Shown: piece by piece, positions 1-9,806 of the stretch
Layout of the letters: every line of letters starts with the position of its first letter
Position numbering within the stretch: position 1 is the first letter of the stretch
Assembly (NCBI GenBank): GCA_020055645.1
Contig: CM034548.1
Coordinates: 27,268,201-27,332,200, forward strand
From: Tomocerus qinae
Lineage: Eukaryota > Arthropoda > Collembola > Entomobryomorpha > Tomoceridae
Reading direction: 5' to 3'
DNA: 64,000 nt
Made by a program: the position numbers and the translations under genes
Notes under the pieces: generated by a model
What the model was told of the DNA's origin: nothing
The model's database searches: none
Seen by the model: only the letters and a program-made list of their open reading frames with translations

Positions 1-3000
1 GGACAGATACAAAGGAGAATTTTTGGTGATATGACGGTAGGAAGGAATCCGATTGAATAGATAGTTTTTATAGGATATAAATAGTATAAATATTTCCCGG
101 CTGGCTCGTGCTGGCTGATATTGAATGACCGAATAGATTTTGGACAGGAGCGCAGCGGCAGGAAATGGAGAGGCACTGGCACCTGGCTCTTGAGCAAAAG
201 GCACCTGGCCTCGGCACGGCCCGCCATAGGGATCTATTGGTCTCTTCTCTCTAAATTGAGGTTGAGACTTCATCTATTTATTTCTAGTAGGCATACTGAC
301 TCATTCACTCTCTAACTACCTGGCTTATATACTGTGCATTACACGTTACACACATTCATTACATTTCATCTCATCATCCCCCTCCTGACGTGTATACTAC
401 AAAACTCTACCACCCTAACCCTTTGTCTCTCCTATAATTTGGTTTGTTTCCTGCAAGTTTGACAAACACTAGCATAACATAAAAGAGAGATTTGTAAATA
501 GATACAACTCACAGTGAACAGACATTAACTTGTTGTAAATCTACAATTTTTTGCACAAATTTTTAGATTAGTGGAGCATTCTTCAGCGTATCTGTCTATT
601 TGTTGATATTAGTACTAAGTAAATGTACTTTCACGTCGAAATGATTTCCCCAAGGAGAAACGTAGTTTAATTTGTTTACTTTGACTAAGAGAGCATGATT
701 AAGTAGACACTTGATAGGAGATGACATTGAAAAGAGAAAAATGTGTAGGAGCGTGAAGAGGAAAATCAATTGTATTGATAAAATAGTAATGTAGAGCAAA
801 AAACGAAAATGAAATCAATAAGTCAATAAATGGAACGGGTTTTAAAAGCATTGCACTATTGCAGGAGGAAGTAGTAGTAGGAACATCAATAGAGTGATGT
901 AAACAGTAGTAGTAGGTCCGTGTAGACAAATAGAATAAAAAGGGTCGGTAGCCAAGCAATCACATTCATTCATAGGCTCTCCTCCACTACTACTACTGGT
1001 CTTGTAGTAGTAAGTAAGTAGTGCAGTCGAGTTTACTGGAGTAGTAGCAGGGAGAAAGGACGTGGGTTACACAGTAAGTAGTAGAACACGGACACGAGTA
1101 GTAAAAGGTTGGTGTGGATGGTGTATGTGGCGTGAGACGGACGAGCGACTCGGGCGCTGCTGAAGAAGGCAGGGTGCCGGTTTCTAACTTTCCACCTATC
1201 TACCAGACTGGGGAAGAAAACAATATTATGCAATCGATACTACCCAATAGAGAGGTTTTTGGAGAGAGAGAGCGAGGACGAGAGTCAGTCCTCCAGAACT
1301 CACTCACAGAGCAGTAGGGTAACATTTATTTGTTGGTGGGTCAGAAAGATACGGAAATGAAGTCAATCGCTCATCTTCAGTTCCCGCCAGTCTTCCGTTC
1401 GGACTCTGCAGAGACGGAGATCTCTATTTCATCTGAGATAATTGTCGCTCTTTTGTGATTTTCTTTGAATGGGAGAGAAAGGTTGGGCAGACAGAAATAC
1501 GGAAGTGAGAGACGGATTTTGTCGACATCTCCACTCATTAGGGCGGCGGTGATGTTGTTGTGAAAAGTTGACAGTTGTTGGCTTGGCCGACGGTGAACTA
1601 CAGAAAGATGACGAAGACGAGATTTAGAAAGAGTCGACGACGCTCGGTTCTCGGAATCGACGTTCACGCGACCACTCGCATCTTTCACCACATTCCCCTT
1701 CAGTTTCCCTCCACTTTCTTCTAATCCGCCGTCTTTCTCCAGAAACTGTTCACTTAGGTTAGGTAGCTACAATTATACTTGTCTTCTATTACACACAGCC
1801 GTCTTCTCTCCGACGATGCACCCTCAATCAACACAAATGCAACACACTATATGCATACAATGTCGTCTGCACAGACCTCCTCCTACTACATCCTATATAA
1901 TTACAACTACCCAGTCTTTATCCACCACAGAAGGTGGCCAACATGTCCCAGACTCTTCCTCTCTTACACATCAAATTTAAATGTCAGCACGACAACAGTC
2001 CATTATCTATATATACACATCCCTTGCTTTGCTTTCCATAAAAATCTGCACAATTACCCTTTATGCTACACTACATGTTCACTCACATGTAACCTTTTGT
2101 AGTAATTGCTAACTCTTCCCATTTATTTACTATTCTTAATGGAGAGTTAACTTCTTTCTTTCCGCCTACTTTTTTATTTTTTCCTTTACTATAATTATGT
2201 CTTTCTTTCAACTCTACATCAAAGTCTTTTATGATGTCTCGCTTTACATAAAGTGCATGTTTCCGGCAGCTATTTTAAATCTAACAGCATGGATAATTAC
2301 CCTTTTCTAAAAGAGCTTACTAAATAAATAATTGTACATTATTTCTTTCATCAGACCTTTCTTTGTAACTCCTTTCTTTGCTTTCACTCCAAATAATACA
2401 TTTATCAAATGCTATTCATTCATAAGTGCTTCAAGTACTTAGTATTTCATTAACAAATTATAACTACAGTTGTCTTATATTATTTTCTCTAATTTTGCCT
2501 TGAACTAAATGGAGAATTTACATAGTGAAAGTATGTATGAAAAGTAAAAGGAGAAAAGATATTTAATTAGGTATTAGTAAACTACGTTGTTGCAAGTAAA
2601 TGATTAGGGGTTACGAGAGCATTGGACTGTATAGTGTATTGAGAAGGGCATGGACGTGAGGTCGTCGTCGTGGTCGATTGTAAAGTGGAGTGCGTGGGTT
2701 GGGTGAAGGTTGAGGAAAGTAGAAATAAATAGAGAGCACATGGCAAGGAATGACATTGACATTGATTTGGTTGACTGTTGTGTTGCGTGGGTTCAGCAAA
2801 CGGAGATCGAAGATAGTTAGGTGGGAGAATAAAAGAAAGTTAGCTAGTGGTACTAGTAGGGAGCTGCCGTAGTAGTATTTTCAGTTGAACTATATTCCGG
2901 GGGATGAGATCAGATGCACTTTCTCACTTTCACCGATGTTCGCTCAGTGGATCCATACTCGGAGTATTGAACGGACGGAGAGTCTCCATTTCAGGGAGAG

Positions 3001-3800
3001 ATCCAGCCCAAGACCATCTGAGTAAAAGCACATGGCATAAGCATGGTAACTATTGATTTGGCCCACAAGAGTTTTCAATAATTCCGTCCTTGCTTCCGGA
3101 TCAATAATAATTACGTTACGTTCCTCGTGCTACGTGCTATGCACACTCACTCACTGCACTCTCACACACTTTTTACTCCCGGCACCCAACCACCGCACTC
3201 ATCCGCACAATAACACGACACCTTGTCATATCATCCACTATTACTATCCTATTACGCATCACAATCTGTGATAGCATGTGTTTTATCTACCCACCCACTA
3301 TATATGCACTCAAATGTCATCTCGATTAATTCATGAATGATACTTAGAATAACTAGAGGTGAATATAAATAACAGATCAGACAGGATGGCCTTGTTGTTT
3401 GTTAGATTATGAATGTACAAATATATTATATACAGGAGTTATAATAAGATGTGTTATAATTACTAATCATTTATCGTGCAAGGATAATTAATGAATTAAT
3501 GAATACCAATATTTAAATATCCAATCTACTCCTAGAGCTTATTAATAGTTAATAATTGATCTGTCGTGCTTGAAATACCAAAACAACAGTAAACATGGGC
3601 GAAATCAATACTTTGAGAAATCCAGATGTTTTAACTATCCATATATACAATATATATCCTGAATTATTGGAAGAGGACAGATCCCATGTGAATCACCAAC
3701 CACAAATAATGCAATAAGCCTAACCTAAATAGTCGCCACCCAACTTGTTGATTGTACATGCGAATAAAGATAATTGTTAAATACTTTAATATCAAATATT
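1..3800. other. Intergenic DNA with GC-richer patches
   Basis: No gene could be supported here. Two patches are clearly richer in G+C than the AT-rich background, about 120-250 and 1100-1750. The second has a 104-codon open frame on the minus strand (1377-1691) without recognisable domain, and on either strand it could be promoter or 5' UTR DNA of a gene lying left of the window. GTAGTAG/CTACTAC clusters lie at about 865-1100. Another moderately GC-rich stretch is at 2880-3010. What these patches do is not shown by the sequence. Confidence 0.5.
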
Positions 3801-3807
3801 TTACAGA

Positions 3808-3813
3808 TTTATT
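3808..3813 (-). terminator. Poly(A) signal of the coiled-coil gene
   Basis: The minus strand reads AATAAA here, about 80 bases downstream of the stop codon of the coiled-coil gene ending at 3893. Spacing and orientation fit a 3' UTR cleavage signal. The region is AT-rich, so a chance match is possible. Confidence 0.45.
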
Positions 3814-3892
3814 TCAGATTAAAATGATACAAAAAGGTTACTAGATGATTAACTATGTAACTTCTGGTGTTATAACATGTGACTAATCAGAA

Positions 3893-4372
3893 TCAGAGCC
3901 ATTCCTCGTCCATAATCTTTGCTATGTCTTCCTCGGTCATCTCAAAATCTTCATCCTCTTCCTTATTTGTCTCTTCACCCTCGTCACAACCAAGACGCGC
4001 AATCAGGGCCTTCATCTCTGCCAACTTTGTTTGGAACTTAGCTTCACTTTCCTCTTTTTCCTTCTGTTTTTGTAATTCTTGATCTCTTTTATGGTTGACA
4101 TCGTTTTCGTAATTCGCTCGTGATTCTCGAAGGTATTCTAGTACTCGTGGTCTTCGGCTGCAAAAAAGACATATGTATAAATTCATTATTATTGAACTTA
4201 TTGAATGTTAACATTTCTCTAATATTAAAAATTCATTACAAACAACATAATTATTGCAAACCTCAATAAAATTAACTTACTGTGCTCGTCTTAACGCCTC
4301 ACGTATTTCGTGTATCCGGATCATTTCATCGAACTCCAATTCGTCTTTGGACTTGCTGTTACCAGTAGCCAT
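3893..4372 (-). CDS. Small coiled-coil protein with acidic tail, function unknown
   Basis: Two coding exons were joined by hand: 4372-4281, which ends CA|GTAAGT, and 4157-3893, which follows TTTTTTGCAG and starts with the C completing a His codon. The product is 118 residues beginning MATGNSKSKDELEFDE. Residues about 13-45 are charged and likely helical (EMIRIHEIREALRRAH). Residues 40-90 are rich in Lys, Glu and Gln with heptad-like spacing, so a coiled coil is likely. The tail is strongly acidic and ends DEEWL. There is no signal peptide or membrane segment, so a soluble cytosolic or nuclear protein is expected. The phase-correct junction, good splice sites and a poly(A) signal make it a real gene. 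I do not recognise the family. The short conserved-looking tail after the acidic run may bind a partner, but that is inference. Confidence 0.75.
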
Positions 4373-5612
4373 CGTCTTTATCCTGATCAATTCTAAAGTT
4401 TACAGGTTCCTTTCAGATTTTTTTCTTTCTAGCAGCAATAGCAGCCTTGTATCTGTAACTGGACCTATACACGAATATAATATAGCAATTAATTCATAAT
4501 TAAATCCAGGTTTACCTACGAGAGAGAGACTGAGGTTATCTTTAATCTTTGACAGATGAAATGACTTTATTCTAATTATAATAACTCACAATTACCTAGT
4601 CACTAGTTAAATGTCAATTAGAAACTAAAATAGGTGGAGAAGTCTGAAGTTGGCACGACAGTAGAGATCAGAGTAGAGGTAGGACGCCAACGAAAACGAT
4701 TGATTAAATATTACCGCGATGTTTTGCTCCCGCTCTATGATACGATAATGACGCATTGAGTAGATTATAATTGATATCAAATCGTAATAAATCCCACGGT
4801 AAAGTCCGAGAAGACGAAGGTCGTGATTTAGCAAGTCTCAATCTCGGAATTGCAATACCTATTCAATAGTTGTTCTTCTGAAATGTCTCAAAATGAAATT
4901 ACCTGCCTTGCCTTCACATTGCCCCTTGACAGATTACAGGACTTGGACTTCTTTCCTTCCTATCCTACATTCCTTCCTGAAAGACAATTTTTCAATAATG
5001 TTCATGGGATCAGGATTAATTGCAATTCATCTTTATTAAACTTCATATTATTACATCATTGGGTTACATGAAAAGCCACCAATTTACTGGTACACTGAAA
5101 GTTTTATTTACTAGTCATAGGCACAACCTTTAGATTCAAATTAGATTGATACAAGCGTTGGTAATTCACGGGAAATATTTAATGGTTGAGACAGCATGTA
5201 ATCAAAATAATCAAAAAAGACACTTAGTGGCATTAAATAAGCGACTTTGGATTGGACCATATGATCATAAGCGACAATTTGCTTATATTCCATATAAAAT
5301 GTCCTTCAAACGTTGCCTAAATAGTTCAAACCATAAATTGCAATTGCTAGAGATGTCTTTTAATTTTTCAAGCACAATGCATTACTACGAAAATGGCTTT
5401 CAGATTTATATACATGTCAAAAGTGTAGTACATCATATGTGCAAGTAAACCTTTAATTACAATTATGTTTATAATTTAGTCAAACAACAACCTATATTAA
5501 CATGGGTTATATCAAAAATACCTAGGCTAAATACCTATATACTGCAATATTTAAAGTCCAAACTTTCAACACAGTTTCGAAAAAATAAGGTAAATACATG
5601 AAAATCAAAATT

Positions 5613-5686
5613 GTCGCTTATGATAAAATGGCCTTTATCGCTTATGATAAAATGGCCTTTATCGCTTATGATAAAATTGCTCCAAT
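5613..5686 (+). repeat. 24-bp tandem repeat, three copies
   Basis: Three head-to-tail copies carry CGCTTATGATAAAATGGCCT or a close variant, with copy starts at 5615, 5639 and 5663. Diverged single copies follow at about 5701 (GTCGCTTATGACGATATGAC) and about 6068. The inverse motif CATAAGCGAC occurs near 5262-5271. The period and copy number were counted directly. Confidence 0.85.
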
Positions 5687-6829
5687 TCATTTTAAAAAGT
5701 GTCGCTTATGACGATATGACCATTAACTTTCGCACCCTAAAATAAATACTTTCCATGTAGCTATTATTAACAAGTCGTATACCGTTCGAAAGCTCGTTTC
5801 AAGGACTATCAATTGACATCATAATATTGGTCATTTTCAACCCACAATTAAAATGACGCCCTTTCTTGCGTTCCATGTCTCAAGTTGATTCATTTTGAAA
5901 TGATAAATTACAAACTGTGATTCTAGTCTAACATTATTTTATAAGTGCTTCGTTTATATCGATTATGTTTGGACTATGATGTGTAGCCTTGGACAAAAAT
6001 TCGTATTGTGTTCCCAGATGACCCATATGTCTATATCACTTTGTTCAAACTGCCACAATTCGTTAAAAATAGTGTCATTTATGATGATGTGACCCCTCAA
6101 CATTCGAACCTTGAAATACCTGCCGTGTAGATTGAATGAGAAAGCTTATGTACCACTAGTAGCCCCCTCACACGTGGCCCAATTTCGAAAGGTAGGCATC
6201 CAGAATAATCATGCGTATTGGACACAGTACCACAGCTGAATTTTAAAATGATAGGCATCTATATTCGGTTTAATTTCGAAATACGATAACATACGCACAT
6301 GTGTTTTTCAACAAAAATCCGCAACATCCATGGCATAGATAGATAGATAGAGGTACAATCAGCTTTATTTATTTAGTGATTCGAAAGGTCGTTATAAGTA
6401 CTATAATAATCTAACCTCAATATTGTAAACGCCGAACTTATCAGTAAAATAAAAGCGTTTCTTGTAACTAAAATCCGAAGGTCATTAATTTTGAATCTAA
6501 AAATTGTGATTTCATGTTAATATATTTTTTATTACATTAAAGTCTCCCACTACCATTACTAGACCCCTAGTACTGTTACTGAATGTTACTAAACGAATCA
6601 GTAATTAAAAAACCCCCTGACTGAACAGCAACAGAGAGGACACTCTGCACCCCTCCTAAATACATGCCTGGTTCGACGACACGTTCAAACAAACATATAG
6701 ATACATAGTCACATGCACACATCTAACAAAAATCTACAAACTAAATAAATACTAGCTGAAACCTAGCACGTACAGTGTACTAGAAAAATGTTGAAATATT
6801 CCCTACGCCTGCGTACTAAGTTGTGTACT

Positions 6830-6874
6830 AAATTCCGGACGAGTGTTAATAGTTCTAACACTTGTCCGAAATTT
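6830..6874. repeat. Inverted repeat (hairpin), about 18-bp arms
   Basis: The left arm AATTCCGGACGAGTGTTA and the right arm TAACACTTGTCCGAAATT are reverse complements except for two positions, separated by about seven bases. It lies just upstream of a second hairpin at 6931-6980. Function unknown; it could be a small foldback element. Confidence 0.8.
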
Positions 6875-6930
6875 CAATAACGGCTTTTATATCGAGGATG
6901 CCTACAAGCGTGTTGAAATGTAAAGCCTTG

Positions 6931-6980
6931 TCTTGTAATGTAATTAACCGTTGTATCATACAACGGTCAATTATACAAGA
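6931..6980. repeat. Inverted repeat with 19-bp palindromic core
   Basis: The core CCGTTGTATCATACAACGG (6948-6966) has eight-base arms around TAT/ATA and a central C. Pairing continues outward imperfectly, with TCTTGTA at the left end and TACAAGA at the right end. Transcribed, it would form a hairpin of about 50 nt. No coding role is seen. Confidence 0.8.
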
Positions 6981-7606
6981 ATACCGACAGATTTCCATGC
7001 GCGTGTCCCACTCTACGTTTATCTGTAGTAAAGATATATCATGATGACTCATGATGGGTTATACCAGTTATATATTATGATGTCAACTTTTCAAAGCCAA
7101 GTTGTGCCAGTAATGTCAGGCATCAAAACTTTTTGGCAACCTCATTTCTGTGGAGATTGGACTTCTGGAAAAGTAGGAAATTTTGAGAAAACGTTGGAAA
7201 ATTTCGTAAAGAAAGGTTGAGAAAATATTGAATGTGGAAATTTAAAAAAAAAGTTTCAGTTTAATTCTTTAAGCAAGTTAGTTTAATTTTAGAACCTCAA
7301 TTTGTGGGGGTGACCTGTTTTCCTTATGTGTGCAATATTAATAGTTTCTGCAGGAAGAACGTTTTTGACGATAAAGACAACAGAACTAAAGAAAGCGAAA
7401 GGGAAAGGCAGTGGGAGAATACAAAATTATTCCATAGGCTACTTTTCCATGGGCAGTATCACTAGGGCAGTATCGATTAATTTATTGAAATCCGTTGTCC
7501 GTCTCCCTTTTTGTTGTTTACCTTTGGAGAGTTCTGTTATTCAGTAATTTTGATTTAGTGTGAGCAGTTTTTAATTTTTTTATCATAATTTGTATTTAAA
7601 AGTAAA

Positions 7607-9555
7607 ATGATTAGTGAGGCAAGCAGTGACTCTGATGAAGAATTAGACGAAGATGAGTCTGATGGTTCCAATACCGAAGCCCTTTTTGAATATATAGAAG
7701 TCCAATTTAAAAATGTCATTGATCGAAAAATCGAGGAAGCTGAAAGTTTTTTTGATCAACACGACTACGCACTTACGGTTCAATCTATGGCTGTTACTCC
7801 AACGTCAAATGCTCCACTGGAAAATGACGTTGATCACGTACATTTAATTTGTAATCATCATGACGACAAATCACCTCCGAATACTTCATTAGCAGCTGAA
7901 TCTCCTGCTGTTGTTACTACCAATAGCGTTGAGACTCAGACAGATGACTCGTCGTTTTTACAAATTGTAATTTTTAATATTATTAATTGTGAATTGTGCT
8001 CAAAATCATTTTATTTGTTTACATTTTATTTATAATTTTGTATTTGATTTCGTAGGATGGACTTGATTCGATGTCGAAGCCAGACCCTGAAATAGCACGG
8101 GAAGAAATATCACAGCTGAGAATAGCCAGGGAATCATTAGTAAATAAAAGGAAAGAATTAGCGGACAAAATAAAGCAGGTACTAATTGGAAACATTTTTT
8201 AATTTAAAAAAATAGCTCTGGTTAATGTTATTTACGAACTAGTCCTTATTGTGATGTACTGACCATTGATACAGGTCGACGTTGTTGAAGCTAATGATGA
8301 AAAGAAGCTCTATGAATATGAGGAGGCTATTGAAGCTATTGATTCTGCCATCGACTTCAAAAATGAAATTATTTGTGGACGAGAATGCATTTTGTCCAAC
8401 AATTTGGCACCTGGCAAGGTATTTCTATAATTCAACATTTTAAGGATTGCACAAACTATAATGTCTTATTTTGGTTTTACAGAATGAAACCAATTTGATA
8501 TCCCGACTGACAAAATTAACCCTGCTAGATCTACAACGACTTTTGTGCAAATATTTCTCCAAAGTTGTCGAGTTGAGGTACAGCACCAAACGCCTGGAAA
8601 AGGGAATAGAAGAATTAGAGGTATTTCTGAAAGTGGTAATTGGGTAATTTATTTAAGATTTGGTGGCTAAAAGTAACTTTTTATTCCAGAATGGATCTGA
8701 GCAAATGAGTCGTCGCCTTGTGAGGGAACAAACACATATTAAGGAAATACAAACAGAATATGAATCTGCAAGTTCTTTTTCCATAAATAATTTATTTTTT
8801 ATTGTGATATAATTTTCATAACGAATTTGTTTTTTGAGAATGAGATAATGTTTATTAATCAAATCTTCTTTTAATTATGTTTTTTGCAGCGTATCAAATT
8901 AATTATCAGATTGTACAATAAAGACCCCAGTTCAGCACTGGACACTCATTTACGGGGAATAGAGAAAGCTCTGACTTCAGCAAGGCAGCGACAATATGAC
9001 CTCGAACGCTCTCTTACGGAGTTACTTGTCCGACATGGCTATCTTTTAAACGGAGCTGGTGAGATTTTTCTAGGTTTATCAATGTTCATCAGGCGAGCTA
9101 AAACGTTACTTTATTTATGGATATGACAACAGTGTTTTTTTTAATTCAATTTAGACTACGATGTGAAGCAAGTTGTGAGGATGTTGGGAATCGATACGGT
9201 GCAAATGGGATTGAATTGGCGGGAAGACGGAAAACAGAAGTCGGGTGTGATACCGGCAAAAGTTAGGTCAGCGTTGGAAAGTGCAGCGTCGGAAGGTCAA
9301 GGGATGAGTCGCCGGATGAGAGAAGCCTTCGCTCAACGCCGTCCTCTTGACTCGCAAATGCCTTCTTACTCAGGTGCTCATCACGTCCCTCATCCGTCCA
9401 CATCTCGACATCACCACCATCATCAGTATCACCATTACAACCCTAACCATTCACAACACCGGGAGCCAGAGCCGCCTGAAATTGTGCAGCCCCAAGTGCC
9501 GGAAGTGAGAAGGGAGAAGCGCAAACTAATTATCCAGCCCAGTCAACCAACATAA
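7607..9555 (+). CDS. cos2: Costal-2/KIF7/KIF27-like coiled-coil and tail protein, no motor domain seen
   Basis: Seven exons keep frame: 7607-7966, 8056-8178, 8275-8418, 8483-8620, 8690-8767, 8890-9058 and 9155-9555, giving about 470 residues. The N-terminus is acidic (SDSDEELDEDESDG). Residues about 121-340 form coiled coils with segments typical of KIF7/KIF27/Costal-2, namely EYEEAIEAIDSAIDFKNE (exon 3) and LLCKYFSKVVELR (exon 4). The last exon is His-rich (residues about 410-435). In the known family this part follows an N-terminal kinesin motor and serves as a Hedgehog-pathway scaffold with Gli/Ci, Fused and Smoothened on microtubules or cilia. The chosen ATG is preceded by an in-frame TAA at 7586-7588, so either this is the first coding exon or an acceptor lies between (AAAAG at 7598-7602 is weak). 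Introns are 64-122 bases. Exon 5 uses a GC donor. Family call fairly sure; completeness of the 5' end is not. Confidence 0.75.
8768..8889 (+). other. Non-canonical GC-AG intron
   Basis: The intron begins GCAAGT directly after the Ser codon TCT and ends TTTTTTTGCAG. Only this donor keeps the frame into the next exon (CGT ATC AAA). The nearest GT, four bases further on, would shift frame into a stop within ten codons. GCAAGT is the usual strong consensus of GC-AG introns. Confidence 0.75.
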
Positions 9556-9615
9556 TTAATTATTGTCTAACCATTAGATCTAACCCACATAATTAATTTG
9601 CCTAACCCTAACCTA

Positions 9616-9621
9616 AATAAA
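9616..9621 (+). terminator. Poly(A) signal of the Costal-2-like gene
   Basis: AATAAA lies 61 bases after the TAA stop at 9553-9555 and just before the 41-bp tandem repeat, so the transcript end probably falls in or beside the first repeat copy. Confidence 0.5.
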
Positions 9622-9624
9622 TAA

Positions 9625-9806
9625 TAACCTATCAATTTACTATTTCCAATGATAGTAGCAGCAAGTAACCTAACAGTTTACTATTTCCAATGACAGTAGC
9701 AGTGATTAATCTAACAGTTTACTATTTCCAATGATAGTATAAACAAATAACCTAACAATTTACTATTTCCAATGATAGTATTAGCAAGTAACCTAACAAT
9801 TTTAAA
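9625..9806 (+). repeat. 41-bp tandem repeat, four copies plus a diverged one
   Basis: The core TACTATTTCCAATGATAGTA recurs at 9638, 9679, 9720 and 9761, exactly 41 bases apart, joined by AGCAAGTAACCTAACA-type linkers. A degraded fifth copy follows around 9802. Differences between copies are few, so amplification is recent. Confidence 0.9.

Larger units (their letters stand above)
4373..7606. other. Intergenic region with small repeats and hairpins
   Basis: This is the region between the divergently transcribed coiled-coil gene and the Costal-2-like gene. No kinesin motor exon (P-loop, NxxSSRSH or DLAGSE motifs) could be found in it on the plus strand. It holds a 24-bp tandem repeat at 5613-5686 with diverged relatives nearby, an ATAG microsatellite near 6339, and two hairpins at 6830-6874 and 6931-6980. 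Promoters of both flanking genes probably lie here but no clear core element was identified. Confidence 0.5.

Noticed and set aside
1377..1691. Minus-strand 104-codon frame
   Set aside because: No domain, no splice support and a basic, low-information sequence; kept only as part of a GC-rich patch.
6855..7052. Mirror open frames on both strands
   Set aside because: They arise from the inverted repeats in this stretch and have no coding character.
7326..7547. Possible upstream exon of the Costal-2-like gene
   Set aside because: The translation shows no kinesin motif, and no splice donor in phase with 7607 was found.
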